Below, one piece after another: positions 12,003 through 23,339 of a stretch of 64,000 bases of DNA (positions are counted from its first letter, which is position 1; every line of letters begins with the position of its first letter). The position numbers and the translations under genes are program-made. The DNA lies in assembly GCA_905178155.1 (NCBI GenBank), contig CAJINV010000009.1:434001-498000 (forward strand), given 5' to 3'. The notes beneath the pieces were generated by a model. That model ran no database searches. It was given only the letters and a program-made list of their open reading frames with translations, and was not told where the DNA came from. Source of the DNA: Amoebophrya sp. A120. Taxonomy: Eukaryota > Sar > Dinophyceae > Syndiniales > Amoebophryaceae.

Positions 12003-14079
12003 ATGTTGTCAGCTGCGATGCACGAGAACATCCCACACCGCAAATGCAGTGCTTGTTGGAGGTTCTTTCCGAGAAGTCGCACGTGCTCACTTTTACTGTT
12101 ACTTCTCAACTTCTACACTGCCCTTCACTTTCAACGGTGCCAGGCCACGCACATCAACGAAACTGTGGTGACCTCTGCGCTGCCGCGCCGGCCCCTGCGC
12201 GTCGCCATGATCCCGTTCACCTGGATGCCCTGGGCCAAGTACGACGCCGAAAAAGGCGTTTACACGGAGGGTTTTCTACCGGACTTTTGGCGGGCACTGT
12301 CCTCCCTGCCCTGCGACATCCGGCCGAAGGGGGTCCCCTGCTTCGACATTCAATTCGTCACCATTCCCAACACCCCCGAGTATTTCGCCGACCCCAGTGC
12401 GTTCACGCGGCAGATGGTGCTCAGCAACCAGGTGGACGTCGGGTTTGACTCGAATGACCACTTTTACGCAGACCAGCTGGCGTACACGCAACCCATGGTG
12501 CTCAACTGGACTGTGGGGATTCTGAAGAAAAAGAAAGTTTCCGTCGGGCTCTGGCAGATTTTCGCGCCCTTCACCACGGAGCTCTGGGTCGCGCTCCTCT
12601 TGTCCATTTTGTTCGGAGCTTTCGTACTGCAACTCCTCTCTTTGATCTCCTCGAGTACGCAAGTGTCGGTGAAAAATTTCGCCGAGTCTCTGTATCACAC
12701 GACGGCGGCACTGCTGGGTGGTGACGAGTACGATTTATACCATGTGAGTCCTCTGGGTCGGCTGTACCGTACGGGTTTGCTGTTTCTGATCCTCATCACG
12801 TCCGCCACCTACACCGCGAATCTGGCCGCGTTTCTGACGAAACCCGCGATAAGCGTCCAGGGCCCGAAAACTTTGACCGATCTGAAGGACGCGACGGCCT
12901 GCGCCCGGCACCGCGCAATCACGAAGCTCGGAGATTTCGTCGGCGACTTGAAATTTCCCCCCGTTGGCATGGCCGTCACGGACACCGTTAAGTGGGCGCA
13001 AGACATGCTGGAGTCCGGGCAGTGCGATGTGATTGTCGAAAATGATGCGAACGCGCGCACGGAAATGCTGGAGAACTGCGAAAGGTTCCATGTCGAGGAG
13101 AATCTGCAATTTTTGCCGTCCTACACCTACAACATCGTGCGAAAGGAGGACACGCAGCTGGCCACCTGGATCTCCGAAGCGACGATAGTGTTGATGGGAG
13201 TATTTCTATTTATGCTTAGCTTCTTTTGAATTTTCGGAGGATACACATAGAAGTGTAGGGTGATGGAGCACTCTTGAGTGTAAGTAGTGTCGTGTGAAGA
13301 TTGATATCATGAATTTGTTTTGTATTGTTCAGCATCGATCTGGGAAAAATCGCATATTAATGTCTTCAAAACTATCCCAAACAACACTCTCCTTGCAGCA
13401 CCCGCTGTATGCGCAGATTCTGCAGTCGAACATGAAACTTGGCCGCACTTGCGACGACCAGATGGAAGTTGACGACACAACACCGATCAACGTAGAGCAG
13501 ATGGGCGGCATGTTCGTGATTTTCGGCGCCACCGGTGTGGTCGCGGTTTTGGTGACCATAGCAGACCGGTGCCATCGGAGAAAACCTCGCAAGCCCGAAG
13601 ATTTCGAAGAAGACGTGCGTACCAGCTTGGAAAAGTTGGAGGAAAGCATGGCGGCATTGCAGGAAAGAGTTGCGAAAATTGGTTCGGCCGGAGCTGCTGT
13701 GAGGACACTACCATCTGCTGACGGTGACGCTAGTGCGGCCATTGCGATGCAGGACCAGGATCAAGATGAGGATAACTACGGGCGATCTAGCTCGAAGAAC
13801 GTCGTTTATCCCCCCGGAGGCCCCCTCGCTGTCGGGCAATTACAGCCTTCACGAAGTCCTACAACAACGACCGGTGCAGGTTCCGCATCGGCTTCGCAGG
13901 TTGCGCCGCCGCCATTTGGGGCGATGGCACTCGCACCTCCGCGAGGCTATGTTGGGGTAGATGACGGCGAGGTCTTAGACCCCGATCAGCATTTGGACGT
14001 CGAGGTGCTTCCGACTTCTGCAATGCCGAGGGAAACTCCAAAACGCGTTCGCGCAGAAAAAGAGTGGCTGAATTGGTGA
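12003..14079 (+). CDS. Ionotropic glutamate receptor-like channel, 2 exons
   Basis: Exons 12003-13199 and 13399-14079 (intron GTATTT...CAG) give 625 aa. A hydrophobic leader lies at about residues 28-48. It is followed by a short ligand-binding S1 half, M1 (LWVALLLSILFGAFVLQLL), a pore-loop segment (HTTAALLGGDEYD), M3 with the hallmark ATYTANLAAF (Y270), an S2 half, and M4 (GGMFVIFGATGVVAVLVTI) in exon 2. The cytosolic tail is disordered and acidic, and it opens with a short coiled coil. There is no amino-terminal LIVBP domain, so the plan is closer to prokaryotic GluR0-type channels than to animal receptors. The S1 position that normally holds the agonist-binding Arg (TITxxR before VDFTxP) is Tyr in FYADQLAYTQP, while an acidic S2 site (VIVEND) is present. 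The ligand may therefore not be a typical amino acid. The pore loop is not a clear TVGYG filter. Confidence 0.88.
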
Positions 14080-15815
14080 GCAGTGCTGATGCTATTCTGC
14101 AGGTTGCTCGACAACACAACATTACCCGGCTCATTTTTTACTTGCAAGGTTTTTGCGTACAATTTGTTTCCGTTTCTCTAGGTTGTCTAGTTTCGCACCG
14201 AATACTTTGCTCAATGGGAAGTACTTACATAGCAGCGCGTTGTCAGTGCAGCGATAACGATAGGAAAAAGTTACATCGACGGGCAACAAGAACAACCAAC
14301 CTGATCAACTAGTCTGTGTCGGCTCTGTCAGACCATGTGTTTGGATTCTGAATATGCGAAGAAACAGAAATGATCGTAGAGGCATCGAAGTAGAACTAGA
14401 TCTACAAACTGGAATTCTGAGAGACCACTGCAGACGACAGAGACGTGCAGCAAGTGAATGCATTGCGAGCGATTTCATGATTGAAAAGGAGAGAGGTCGA
14501 GAGCGGAATCGACTTAGTATGAGATGTGAGCTCGAGTTCGAGTTGTTTTCGCGATAGACAACGAGGAGGGTGAGCTTTTGCTTTTCTGAAGCAGTACTGA
14601 GCGAACAAAATTAAGTAGAGTGTGTTAATATAGTGAGTGACAATACGCATTTGTGTCTGAATATGATTCGTGCAGCTCTAGCAACATCGCAAATCTTTTT
14701 CTTTCGTCGTGGTCCCCATTCTCATTGATAATTCGTTTTCGACGATGAAAAGAGGTCGATTGCCCACCGAACACCTTACGTCGACGTGCATGTCTTCACA
14801 CACCTCATGGCGACTGGTGTTGCCGCCTAGATTTCTCTCAGATCATCTTCAAACGCAGAAACTGTAGGAAGAGAAAAAACTAGTCTGTGTAGCTAGACTT
14901 ACGTAGATGTACGTACGACGAGCTGCTCCACTGCTCGAACTCTAAACTAACTACGCAGTGCCTTATTCTTTCAGCTGCACCAAATGTACCTCACTGATCT
15001 GTTCGAGCTTTTCAAATGCAATAAAACGAAATTCAAAATGAGGAAGAAGCCTGGTGCGCTAGCACTTGCACTGATGTAATTCGAACGTATTTATTTCTAC
15101 TCCCGAGCCCCGGCACAAAAACAAAAGAAGGCCAGAGTTGTGGAAAGTAGGCACACCAACAAGGTGACACTAACAAGGTGCAGCGCTGCTGGACAGAAAT
15201 TCAGCTTCGTCTTGTTGCGGCAGCCCTGATAGTCGCGACGCATACCCGCCGGAGTCATCGTGTCGCGGAACATTGGAAGTTTTTCACCCCCGCGGAGCGC
15301 GTACTAGAAGAAAGTATTCTTCAGTGCTGTACAGCAGAATCGGAATCGGCTACAGACACGGTTGCACCTAAATTTTGAGAAAAACCAGTGCTGGTACACA
15401 TTGCTAATCGACGTGAATCGGCCGTTCGTCGCAATAAAGAAGCGTCGACCTCCTTGTTATCACCTGGTGGAAAAGAAATACAAATAGTCGTTGACTACAG
15501 CATCAGCAGCTGTCGACGGGAAGAAGTTGGAGAAGTTCTCACGACAACACGTCAAGAGCGTCATCGTAGCGGTAGGGACAATCGAGGCCGTGGTTGTACT
15601 GCTAACGGTCAGTAGCTCCACTTCATTGCGGAACCGCGGGACAACGCGGTGGTTTCATCACTTCTTTCATTCCACAACTTGAACTTCCTCGACGTGGCAT
15701 CGCGAAGGAGCGGAGCAAAAGAAGTTTGCGAGTTGAAGAAAAAATAAAAAGGCAGCGTAGTGAAGGGGAACAAGTAGAGCAACCGTACTGGTAGGAAGTT
15801 CTACTGCTGACAAAG
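14080..15815. other. Intergenic, no gene seen
   Basis: About 1.7 kb of mixed-composition DNA between two + strand genes. Short open frames exist, but none has a recognisable domain, a spliceable partner or sustained coding composition. Confidence 0.55.
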
Positions 15816-18800
15816 ATGTCGAAGCCAGCAGAGAATGGTGGAGGTGCGGATGGGGACAGGAGGCTGTCGAGCGGGACCATGGAGCACCTGAAAGCCATCG
15901 AGCAACTGCAAAAAGCAACGCTGTCAGAGTCAAAGCCTGCGAAGAAAAAGCCAAAGGACAAACATAAGGTACAATTTGTTGTAGTGCAAGTGTGAATCGT
16001 TGGAGTCAGAGCAAAACTCTAACCTGCTACAAAAATCGAAATTACTTACTTAACGTGTTTGTTCTTCATCGCACGAACACGACCATGTACAACCAGAATC
16101 ACGTAGGAAAGCCCACACTGGCTACTTTCTATCTAAAACTTTGAACCGCACAGGCACCCCACGTGCCAAAGACCGACATCGACAAGAGGCACAAGATCAT
16201 TCTGTTTGGCAGGATATACAAGGGTAGCGAGCCAGAAGAGGAGAAGTTGTACAGTTTCACGCATCAACGGGCAGATGGTGTTATCACCGAAGGTTACATT
16301 CCGGTGGGTTTTCTGTCCATGTTGCCCGTGGAGGACGAGCACCTGTAAAGCGATTTTTTGTTTGAAAAGCTCTAGAGTTTGATGAAGTATCGTGCTGTAT
16401 ACGTTGTCTATATCCTCCCTCTTGTACTATGTTTCTTTTCGACGTGGAGGTCTGTGCTGAGTGGCTGAACTCTTAATGCGATCATCGCAACGACAACTCC
16501 GCTGAGGTTCTTCGCCGTCCGCAAGACACCGATGGGCCCGGAGTTTCAGGTAGCGCACAAAACGGAGAAGAATGTCGTCTGCGACTGGGATCTGAACCCA
16601 GATGCAATGTGGGGAAACGTTGTCACAAATTTCGACAGAAGAGATTTGTTTTCCGAGAAAACTATGAACTACCTTGACGCTGACCCGTTCGTGCTTTTCG
16701 GCATTGACGATCTCACCACACAAAAAGCGCTGAGAAAACTCGACAAGTTTCCGGTCTTGCTGTGCCGAGGCGTCAAGCCAGATTCGGAGGAGTGGTATGA
16801 TCTGTATGCAGATGTGAAGCGAATTAATGGAGGTCTTCGCGTTCTGCAAATCAGAACCGATAATGTTTGTTTCTCTGCTACTTCGACTTCCCGTGCGTGA
16901 TTTTCTTGAAATACAAAAAGGTTTGCTTACCTCGAGCTTGATAGTGAACACGACTCCCAACTCGGCTGGATTGTGCAAGCGTTGGCTGAAATGGAGCTCC
17001 CAGCGCCGTGGACGAGTTACAAGGGGATTGGGTCCATCGTGTGCTTTCTGAACCACCAGACGGGGAGAAGTACCTGGAAGCACCCGTTTTACGACTACTT
17101 CGCACAACTCAAAACTTTCGCTTTGACCGCCAGCCCGGATCACGTGAAGCAGGTACTGATAGTGTACGCAGATAAATGATCATGATGCTACTAACTTGCT
17201 TATCAGCATCACAGCGGACGCGAAATTCCAGTTGCTGGAACTCGAATTAATCTATTTCTACTTACACCTGGTGGCACTGCCTCGAATTAATCTATTTCTA
17301 CTTACACGTTTACGCAGCCGCAAGCGCAAGGATCGCACGTGCAGCAATAGTAAAGTGGCAAAACATGATCACAGACTGCTATGAATATCGAATTTCTCCA
17401 TAAATTTACAGTGCCGGCTTAACCGCTTGATTTGGAGCTACGAGACGCAAGGCCCATCTGGGAGTCTGCAGGAACCGCTGGTGTCACCCGAATATGTCGA
17501 GCATCTGGCAGAAATTATGGACTACGACCTTGCTGCAGAGCCAGCTATCGTGCGAGATTTGAAAACGTACTTACAGACTTTATTACCATGCGCCGCATGC
17601 TCGTTTTTTTCCTCTGTCTAACTTGATTCATCTACTATCGTGAGTGGTAAATTTTTACAGTTGAGTTAGTCCTTCGTTATCCATTGTCACCGGGACTAAG
17701 TGGCCAGTTGTTCGATGTAAATGATCAGGTACATCAAGATCTTCGCCCACTCTTACCGGACCCAGGAAACCGTGCAGATAGAGGACGTGTTGTCACTGCA
17801 AGAGGCCGTGGAGCTGAATAGAGGTAGGTCGGACATGGTGACCGATACCTGGAAAAGCCTGAAAAACCTGCCCACCAAGGAAGACTTCAAGACCGCAAAA
17901 AGGCTATTTGAGGAAGAAAATGAAATCATTCAGAAATTAGCCAGTGGTGAGAGTTCTTTCGATTATTTTTTCCGGAATGTCGTGCGTTGCAGCTGCAGGC
18001 GCACGACCACCGGCCGGAATGCAACCTTTTACTCTTTCTAACTCTACTCAGTTACATTTTCTGTTGTTGTATTCTGTCTTCGCATGTGCATGAAAAAGAA
18101 ATCGCACAACTTGAACTTATCGATCAGGCGAAGTGATGTGTGTCGAGTGCGATAACGTTGCCTTGTCCTACTGCACGATGTTCGAGGACTACATGTGCCT
18201 TGCCTGCTTCGCTCGCCTGCACCAGAAAGGCCACCGGAGGGACGCGAAGGCCTACAAGCTGGAAGTGTGTCAACTCTGCAAGAGTAAAGCAGCCAAACTA
18301 CAATGCGGATACACCGGAAAGCTGTTCTGCCTCGAGTATTGTTGTGAAATGTGTTGGCGACGTGACACCGATGCTGCTTTTATTTTTGCAGCAGTTGTAC
18401 TCACCTACGAGGCACGACTATCCTACTTTAAGATACAGCTTCACTGCGGAAAGGCTCGCCGGACATAAGTATTTACAACAAAATAAAACAGGTGTTTCGC
18501 CATGAAGCACATCAAGGAACTGCCACCGCACGCACGGGAGATAGCCCCAACGAAAATCCACTATCACAAGATGGCACCACCCAAGAATCCGGACGAGGAT
18601 GCGGACGACGCCGAGTCGGACGTGGAGTCCGAGGTCGACTCTGAGCTCGGAATTCTCGGAGCACAGTGGGCACCGTTCTTCGACGCTAAAGGTAAAGAGA
18701 GTGTAAGCGATGTTCATGTTGTCTTTGTCAGCTCACAATACTACATGAATTTTCTCTGTAGTTGTTGTAAGTAAGATGAGTAGGTGCACCAACCTTGTTA

Positions 18801-19232
18801 CTGAAGGTGACGTAGTAGATTCACTAGTTTCGGTCGTACCCTGGGGACCACCGGCTTCATGTTCTTTTGTTTAGTCTCTTGGACATCAAAACGTGACACT
18901 TTATCGCGGAACAAGGTATCCAATACTACTACAACTTCGCGACGGGTGAGCGCATGCGACGGTCTCCACGCGCCTCTTCCGGCGACAGCGAGGCCTCCAC
19001 TCCGGTGCACAGCAACCGACGGGAGGCGAAGCACGGGCTCCAGCTCGATGATTCGTTGTCCGAGTCCAATGCGGAGTCCGGTTTGCTTGACGCACTGGAG
19101 GATGAGATGCCGACGCAGCCCAAGAAGAACCGGCTCATCAAGGAGCCGCCAACGCTCTATCCAAGACCGATCAAGCCGCCCTACAGGACGAATCCCCTCA
19201 GCGAGGGGCAGCGACCACCGCCATCGGTGTGA
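15816..19232 (+). CDS. WW / B-box zinc finger / WW protein, 9 exons
   Basis: Exons 15816-15968, 16154-16344, 16507-16864, 16937-17152, 17412-17566, 17729-17946, 18128-18335, 18492-18691 and 18916-19232 join in phase to 671 aa. The 16864/16937 junction is the least certain. WW domain 1 lies at residues 255-290 (LPAPWTSYKG...YFAQL, W259, followed by STWKHP). A B-box-like zinc finger lies at about 431-500, with CVEC, CLAC, HQKGH, CQLC and CLEC. WW domain 2 lies at about 559-588 (QWAPFFDAKG then YYYNFATGE). The first WW and its surroundings resemble centrosomal or ciliary WW proteins of the CEP164 type, but I do not recognise an exact family. The N-terminus is charged and the C-terminal 80 residues are Pro/Ser/charged and probably disordered. 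The likely role is protein-protein interaction, possibly at the cytoskeleton; that is inference. Confidence 0.82.
17241..17307 (+). repeat. 27-nt direct duplication in an intron
   Basis: The 27-nt block beginning CTCGAATTAATCTATT occurs at 17241-17267 and again, identical, at 17281-17307, separated by 13 nt. It lies inside the intron 17153-17411 of the WW/B-box gene. Confidence 0.9.
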
Positions 19233-20160
19233 GGGAAGTGGTTTCAGGTGCTGCTTGTAAGGTTCTAGGTTTTGCAGGACGGATGATCCTGACCTTATAC
19301 GCTCTCCGGTCTCAATTAGTGAGATTCTTGCTGCTTAACAAAATGCTCAAACGTACTCAGACTCAGACAGGAGTCCTGAAAATTTTAATATTGCTTGATA
19401 TATGCTTTTCCTTTTACAATTCAGATTCACAGATTCTTGCTGACATTGACGCAAATGCAGAAGAAGTATGGTAGATAGAATTCAACAAAGCAATGCGAAT
19501 ACGAACTCAACACATTGTCAAAAAATGCGTGCTAAAGTAGTTTCCAACTTTGTTTTCCAAATGCCAATCGCACCAACAAGAAAAAATGAAGGTGCGAGCA
19601 ATGAAGTGATTGCTAAATTTGTAAAATAATGTGAACTTTTACGTCGATTCTTCTAAGGTAAGTCAAACTCTTGCCAGAATTGTATCAACAATTTTCAATG
19701 TACCCCCTGTACAAAGTGCGAACTTTGTTGCCCTCCTTGAAAATGTTATGTATTCATCAACTTTTACAGTGGTTTCCGAAGATTGTCGGCTTTGCTGAGG
19801 GAAACGCAGAACATTAGCAGAACGACTCTAATATACCTACGCTGCAACTTCTGCGATTTTTTTGCGACAAGAATCTTTAGGCGTGGTTGGTGATGTTGGT
19901 CGCCACGGGAAAGCAGAGAAGCTAAGTAGAGTATTTTCGCCCGACCTGGGTGTTCCTCTATCAATCTTCGACGTCGAGGCACAGCCTCACTCCAAGGCTA
20001 GTTGGTATCGGCATGTCACGCATGAATAAGAAGCGCAAGGATGATATAGAGGAACCTTCAGACAAAAATACTACAAGGCCGCAGCTTATGTCGCGCAGTG
20101 GGAGGGTGAACGAGTTGACAGGGGGGAAAGAAAAACGCCAGAGGGTGGGCAAGGGAAAAA
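19233..20160. other. Intergenic, no gene seen
   Basis: AT-rich and without a recognisable gene. It passes abruptly into GC-rich sequence near 20160. Confidence 0.55.
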
Positions 20161-20930
20161 AATTTTGATGCAGGGCGGGGCCAAGCCCCTGCGCCGCTTC
20201 GTGTTGAAAGAACGAAGGCGGAGCGCCATGGCGCCCGTGGTTCCCGACGTTGTGCGAGCGCGAGGACCCCGCCCGTATTGGGCCCGTGTTTCTGAGGCGG
20301 CAAGCCTTAGGCCCAACAACGCAAAGCGCGGCAGCGGGCGGGCGCCTCTGGGCGGGGGAAGGTAGGAAGCAGGAGAACAGCCCGCGCCATGCGCGGCGCT
20401 GGCGCGTCACGCCCCGCCCGCGCGTCTGCTTTGTGGCCCGTCTGTGGCGCCTGCCGGTGTGCCCTGCTCCTGCGCGCCTTGCTGCTCCCCCGCCCTTCTC
20501 CCGCGCGCGGCCTCGGCTGCAGGGCAGGGGCTCGCTGGGGCCCCTGCCGCGCGCTTCTTGGGTAGAGTCAGTGGGGACGGGCGCCAGGGCAGGGCGTTCA
20601 CTGCTTTCCAGGCGCAGGGGCCCACCACCCTCCCCCCGCACCCCCGGGAAACAACGGCGCCCCGCGCGCTAGCTTGCGTGCAATCTGTTCCGCCCCCGCC
20701 TCCCCTCGCGCGCAGCCAGCCAGCGAGCGAGCGAGCCTCCATCCAAGAGAGGCTGGCTGGCTGGCAGAGAGGCGGACGGTGGCGCACTCTTCCTGTCCCC
20801 TCGCGAACAGAGGGGGGGCTCCGGGGGAGGGTGGTGGGCAGCTGCGCGCCTGCGGGCCTGGTCCTGGGGCATGGTTGCCCCCGTGGGCCGATGCTTCCCG
20901 GCCCCCCCGCGCCTCGCGCCCGCCTTCCCA
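20160..20930. repeat. GC-rich noncoding block
   Basis: Very GC-rich sequence with many short C and G runs. Frames are open on both strands because stop codons are rare at this composition, not because a protein is conserved. It leads directly into the 18-bp minisatellite. Confidence 0.6.
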
Positions 20931-20934
20931 CCCC

Positions 20935-22080
20935 GTGCTTCCCGCTTTCCCCTTGCTTCCCGCTTTCCCCGTGTTTCCCGCTTTCCCCGTGCTTCCCGCT
21001 TTCCCCGTGCTTCCCGCTTTCCCCGTGCTTCCCGCTTTCCCCGTGCTTCCCGCTTTCCCCGTGCTTCCTGCTTTCCCCGTGCCCCCCGTCTTCCCCGTGC
21101 TTCCCGCTTTCCCCGAGCTTCCCGCTTTCCCCGTGCTTCCCGCTTTCCCCGTGCTTCCCGCTTTCCCCGTGCTTCCCACTTTCCCCGTGCTTCCCGCCTT
21201 CCCCGTGCTCCCCGCTTTCCCCGTGTTTCCCGCCTTCCCCGTGTTTCCCGGCCGCCTTCCCCGTGTTTCCCGCGCGCCTTCCCCGTGCTTCCCGCGCGCC
21301 TTCCCCATGCCTGCCGAGCCGCTTCCCCCGTGCTTCCCGCTTTCCCCGTGTATCCCGCTTTCCCCGTGTATCCCGCTTTTCCCGTGCTTCCCGTACGTTT
21401 TCCCCGTGCGTCCCGCTTTCCCCGTGCTTCCCGACCCGTTTTCCCCGTGCTTCCCGACCCGTTTCCCCCGTGCTTTCCGCCTTCCCCGTGCTTCCCGCAC
21501 GCCTTCCCCGTGTTCCCCGGCCCGCTTTCCCCGTGCTTCCCGCTTTCCCCGTGCCCCCCGCTCTCCCCGTGCTTCCCGCTTTCCCCGTGCTTCCCGCTTT
21601 CCCCGGGCGCCCCGCTTTCCCTGGGCTTCCCGCTTTCCCCGTGCTTCCCGCTTTCCCCATGCTTTCCGCTTTCCCGTGCCCCCCACCCTCCCCGTGCCCC
21701 CCGCCTTCCCCGTGCTTCCCAGCACCCTCCCCGTGCTTCCCGCTTTCCCCGTGCGCCCCGTTTTTCCCGTGCGCCCCGTTTTCCCCGTGCTTTCCGCTTT
21801 CCCCGTGCTTCCCGCTTTCCCCGTGCTTCCCGCTTTCCCCGTGCTTCCCGTTTTCCCCGTGCTTCCCACCTTCCCCGTGCTTCCCGCTTGCCCCGTGCTT
21901 CCCGCTTTCCCCGTGCTTCCCGTCTTCCCCGTGCCTCCCAGCCGCCCGCTTTCCCCGTGCTTTCCGCTTTCCCCGTGCTCCCCGCTTTCCCCGCGCTTCC
22001 CGCTTTCCCCGCGCTTCCCGCCTTCCCCGTGCTTCCCGTTTTCCCCGTGTTTCCCGCTCTCCCCGTGCCCCCCGCCTTCA
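20935..22080. repeat. 18-bp minisatellite
   Basis: More than 1.1 kb of head-to-tail copies of an 18-bp unit, consensus CGCTTTCCCCGTGCTTCC, with point variants and occasional shortened units. Because 18 is divisible by three and the unit has no stops, long repetitive frames run through it on both strands (for example PLSPCF repeats on +, KHGESG repeats on -). These are best read as noncoding. Confidence 0.9.
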
Positions 22081-22084
22081 AAGC

Positions 22085-22400
22085 CGCAAAAACCAACGGG
22101 GGAGCCGGTTTGTTTGGAAGGTTGTTGCGAAATATTTCCCGTCGGAATATTTTTCGAGGGCTGCAAAACGTTTCGACTTGCAAAGTATTTCGACTTGCGA
22201 AATTTTTTGGCTTGCAAAATAATACTTCGACTCCCAAAATTTTTGGGCTTGCAAAATATTTCGACTTGCAAAATTTTTCGGCCCGAAAATTTTTTGGCTT
22301 GCAAAATATTGGCCCGTGGAAAATTTTTCGAGTTGGGAAATATTTTGCGCTGCGAAATATTTTGCGTCGCAAAGTACTTCGCTCTGCGAAACGTTTCCCG
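22085..22400. repeat. AT-rich degenerate repeat (GCAAAATATTTCG type)
   Basis: Short irregular repeats of a GCAAAATATTTCGACTTG-like word, mixed with GCGAAATATT variants. The same words return at 22735-22860, so this motif brackets the 14-bp array. Confidence 0.75.
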
Positions 22401-22424
22401 TGTACTTCGCTCTGCGAAACGTTT

Positions 22425-22715
22425 CCCGTTGGCCGTTCCCCGTTGGCCGTTTCCCGTTGGCCGTTTCCCGTTGGCCGTTTCCCGTTGGCCGTTTCCCGTC
22501 GGCCGTTTCCCGTTGGCCGTTTCCCGTTGGCCGTTTCCCGCTGGCCGCTTCCCGTTGGCCGTTTCCCGTTTGCCGTTTCCCGTTGGCCGCTTCCCGTTGG
22601 CCGCTTCCCGTTGGCCGTTTCCCGTTGGCCGTTTCCCGTCGGCCGTTTCCCGTCGGCCGTTTCCCGTCGGGCGCTTCCCGTCGGCCGTTTCCCGTTGGGC
22701 GTTTCCCGTTTGGCG
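22425..22715. repeat. 14-bp minisatellite
   Basis: About 20 tandem copies of GTTGGCCGTTTCCC with single-base variants (GTCGG, GCTGG). A 14-bp unit gives a 14-residue peptide period in all frames, which explains the long repetitive frames across it. Confidence 0.9.
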
Positions 22716-22859
22716 TTGGGCGATTAGATATTTGGAGTTGCAAAATATTTCGGGTTGGGAAATATTTTGCGTTGCAAAATATTTGGAGTTGCGAAATATT
22801 TTGAGTCGCAAAACCTTTGCAGCTACAGAATATTGGGAGCTGCGAAATATTTTGCGAGT

Positions 22860-23310
22860 TGCGGCTTGGCCGCTGGTCGTTTGCGATTTGGCCATTAACC
22901 GCTTGCGACTTGGCCGTTTGCGATTTGGCCGCTGGCCGTTGGCCGTTTGCGATTTGGCCGTTGGCCGTTGGCCGTTTGCGATTTGGCCGCTGGCCGTTGG
23001 CCGTTGGCCGTTGGCCGTTGGCCGTTGGCCGTTGGCCGTTGGCCGTTGGCCGTTGGCCGTTTGCGATTTGGCCGTTTGCGATTTGGCCGTTTGCGATTTG
23101 GCCGTTTGCGATTTGGCCGTTTGCGATTTGGCCGCTGGCCGTTTGCGATTTGGCCGCTGGCCGTTTGCGATTTGGCCGGTGGCCGTTTGCGATTTGGCCG
23201 CGCCGTTGGCCGTTTGCGACTTGGCCGCTGGCCGTTTGCGACTTGGCCGCTGGCCGTTTGCGACTTGGTCGTTGCCCGTTGGCCGGTTGCCGTTGGCCGT
23301 TGGGCGGTGA
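22860..23310. repeat. 15-bp and 7-bp minisatellite
   Basis: Tandem copies of GCCGTTTGCGATTTG (15 bp) interspersed with runs of the 7-bp unit GTTGGCC (about 22990-23058). It ends about 270 bp before the first ATG of the LINE ORF. Confidence 0.88.
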
Positions 23311-23339
23311 GCGATTTCGCAAATCGCGACAGCTTTGGA

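Noticed and set aside
20935-23310. CRISPR-like array
   Set aside because: Units are contiguous tandem repeats without unique spacers, in a eukaryotic context.
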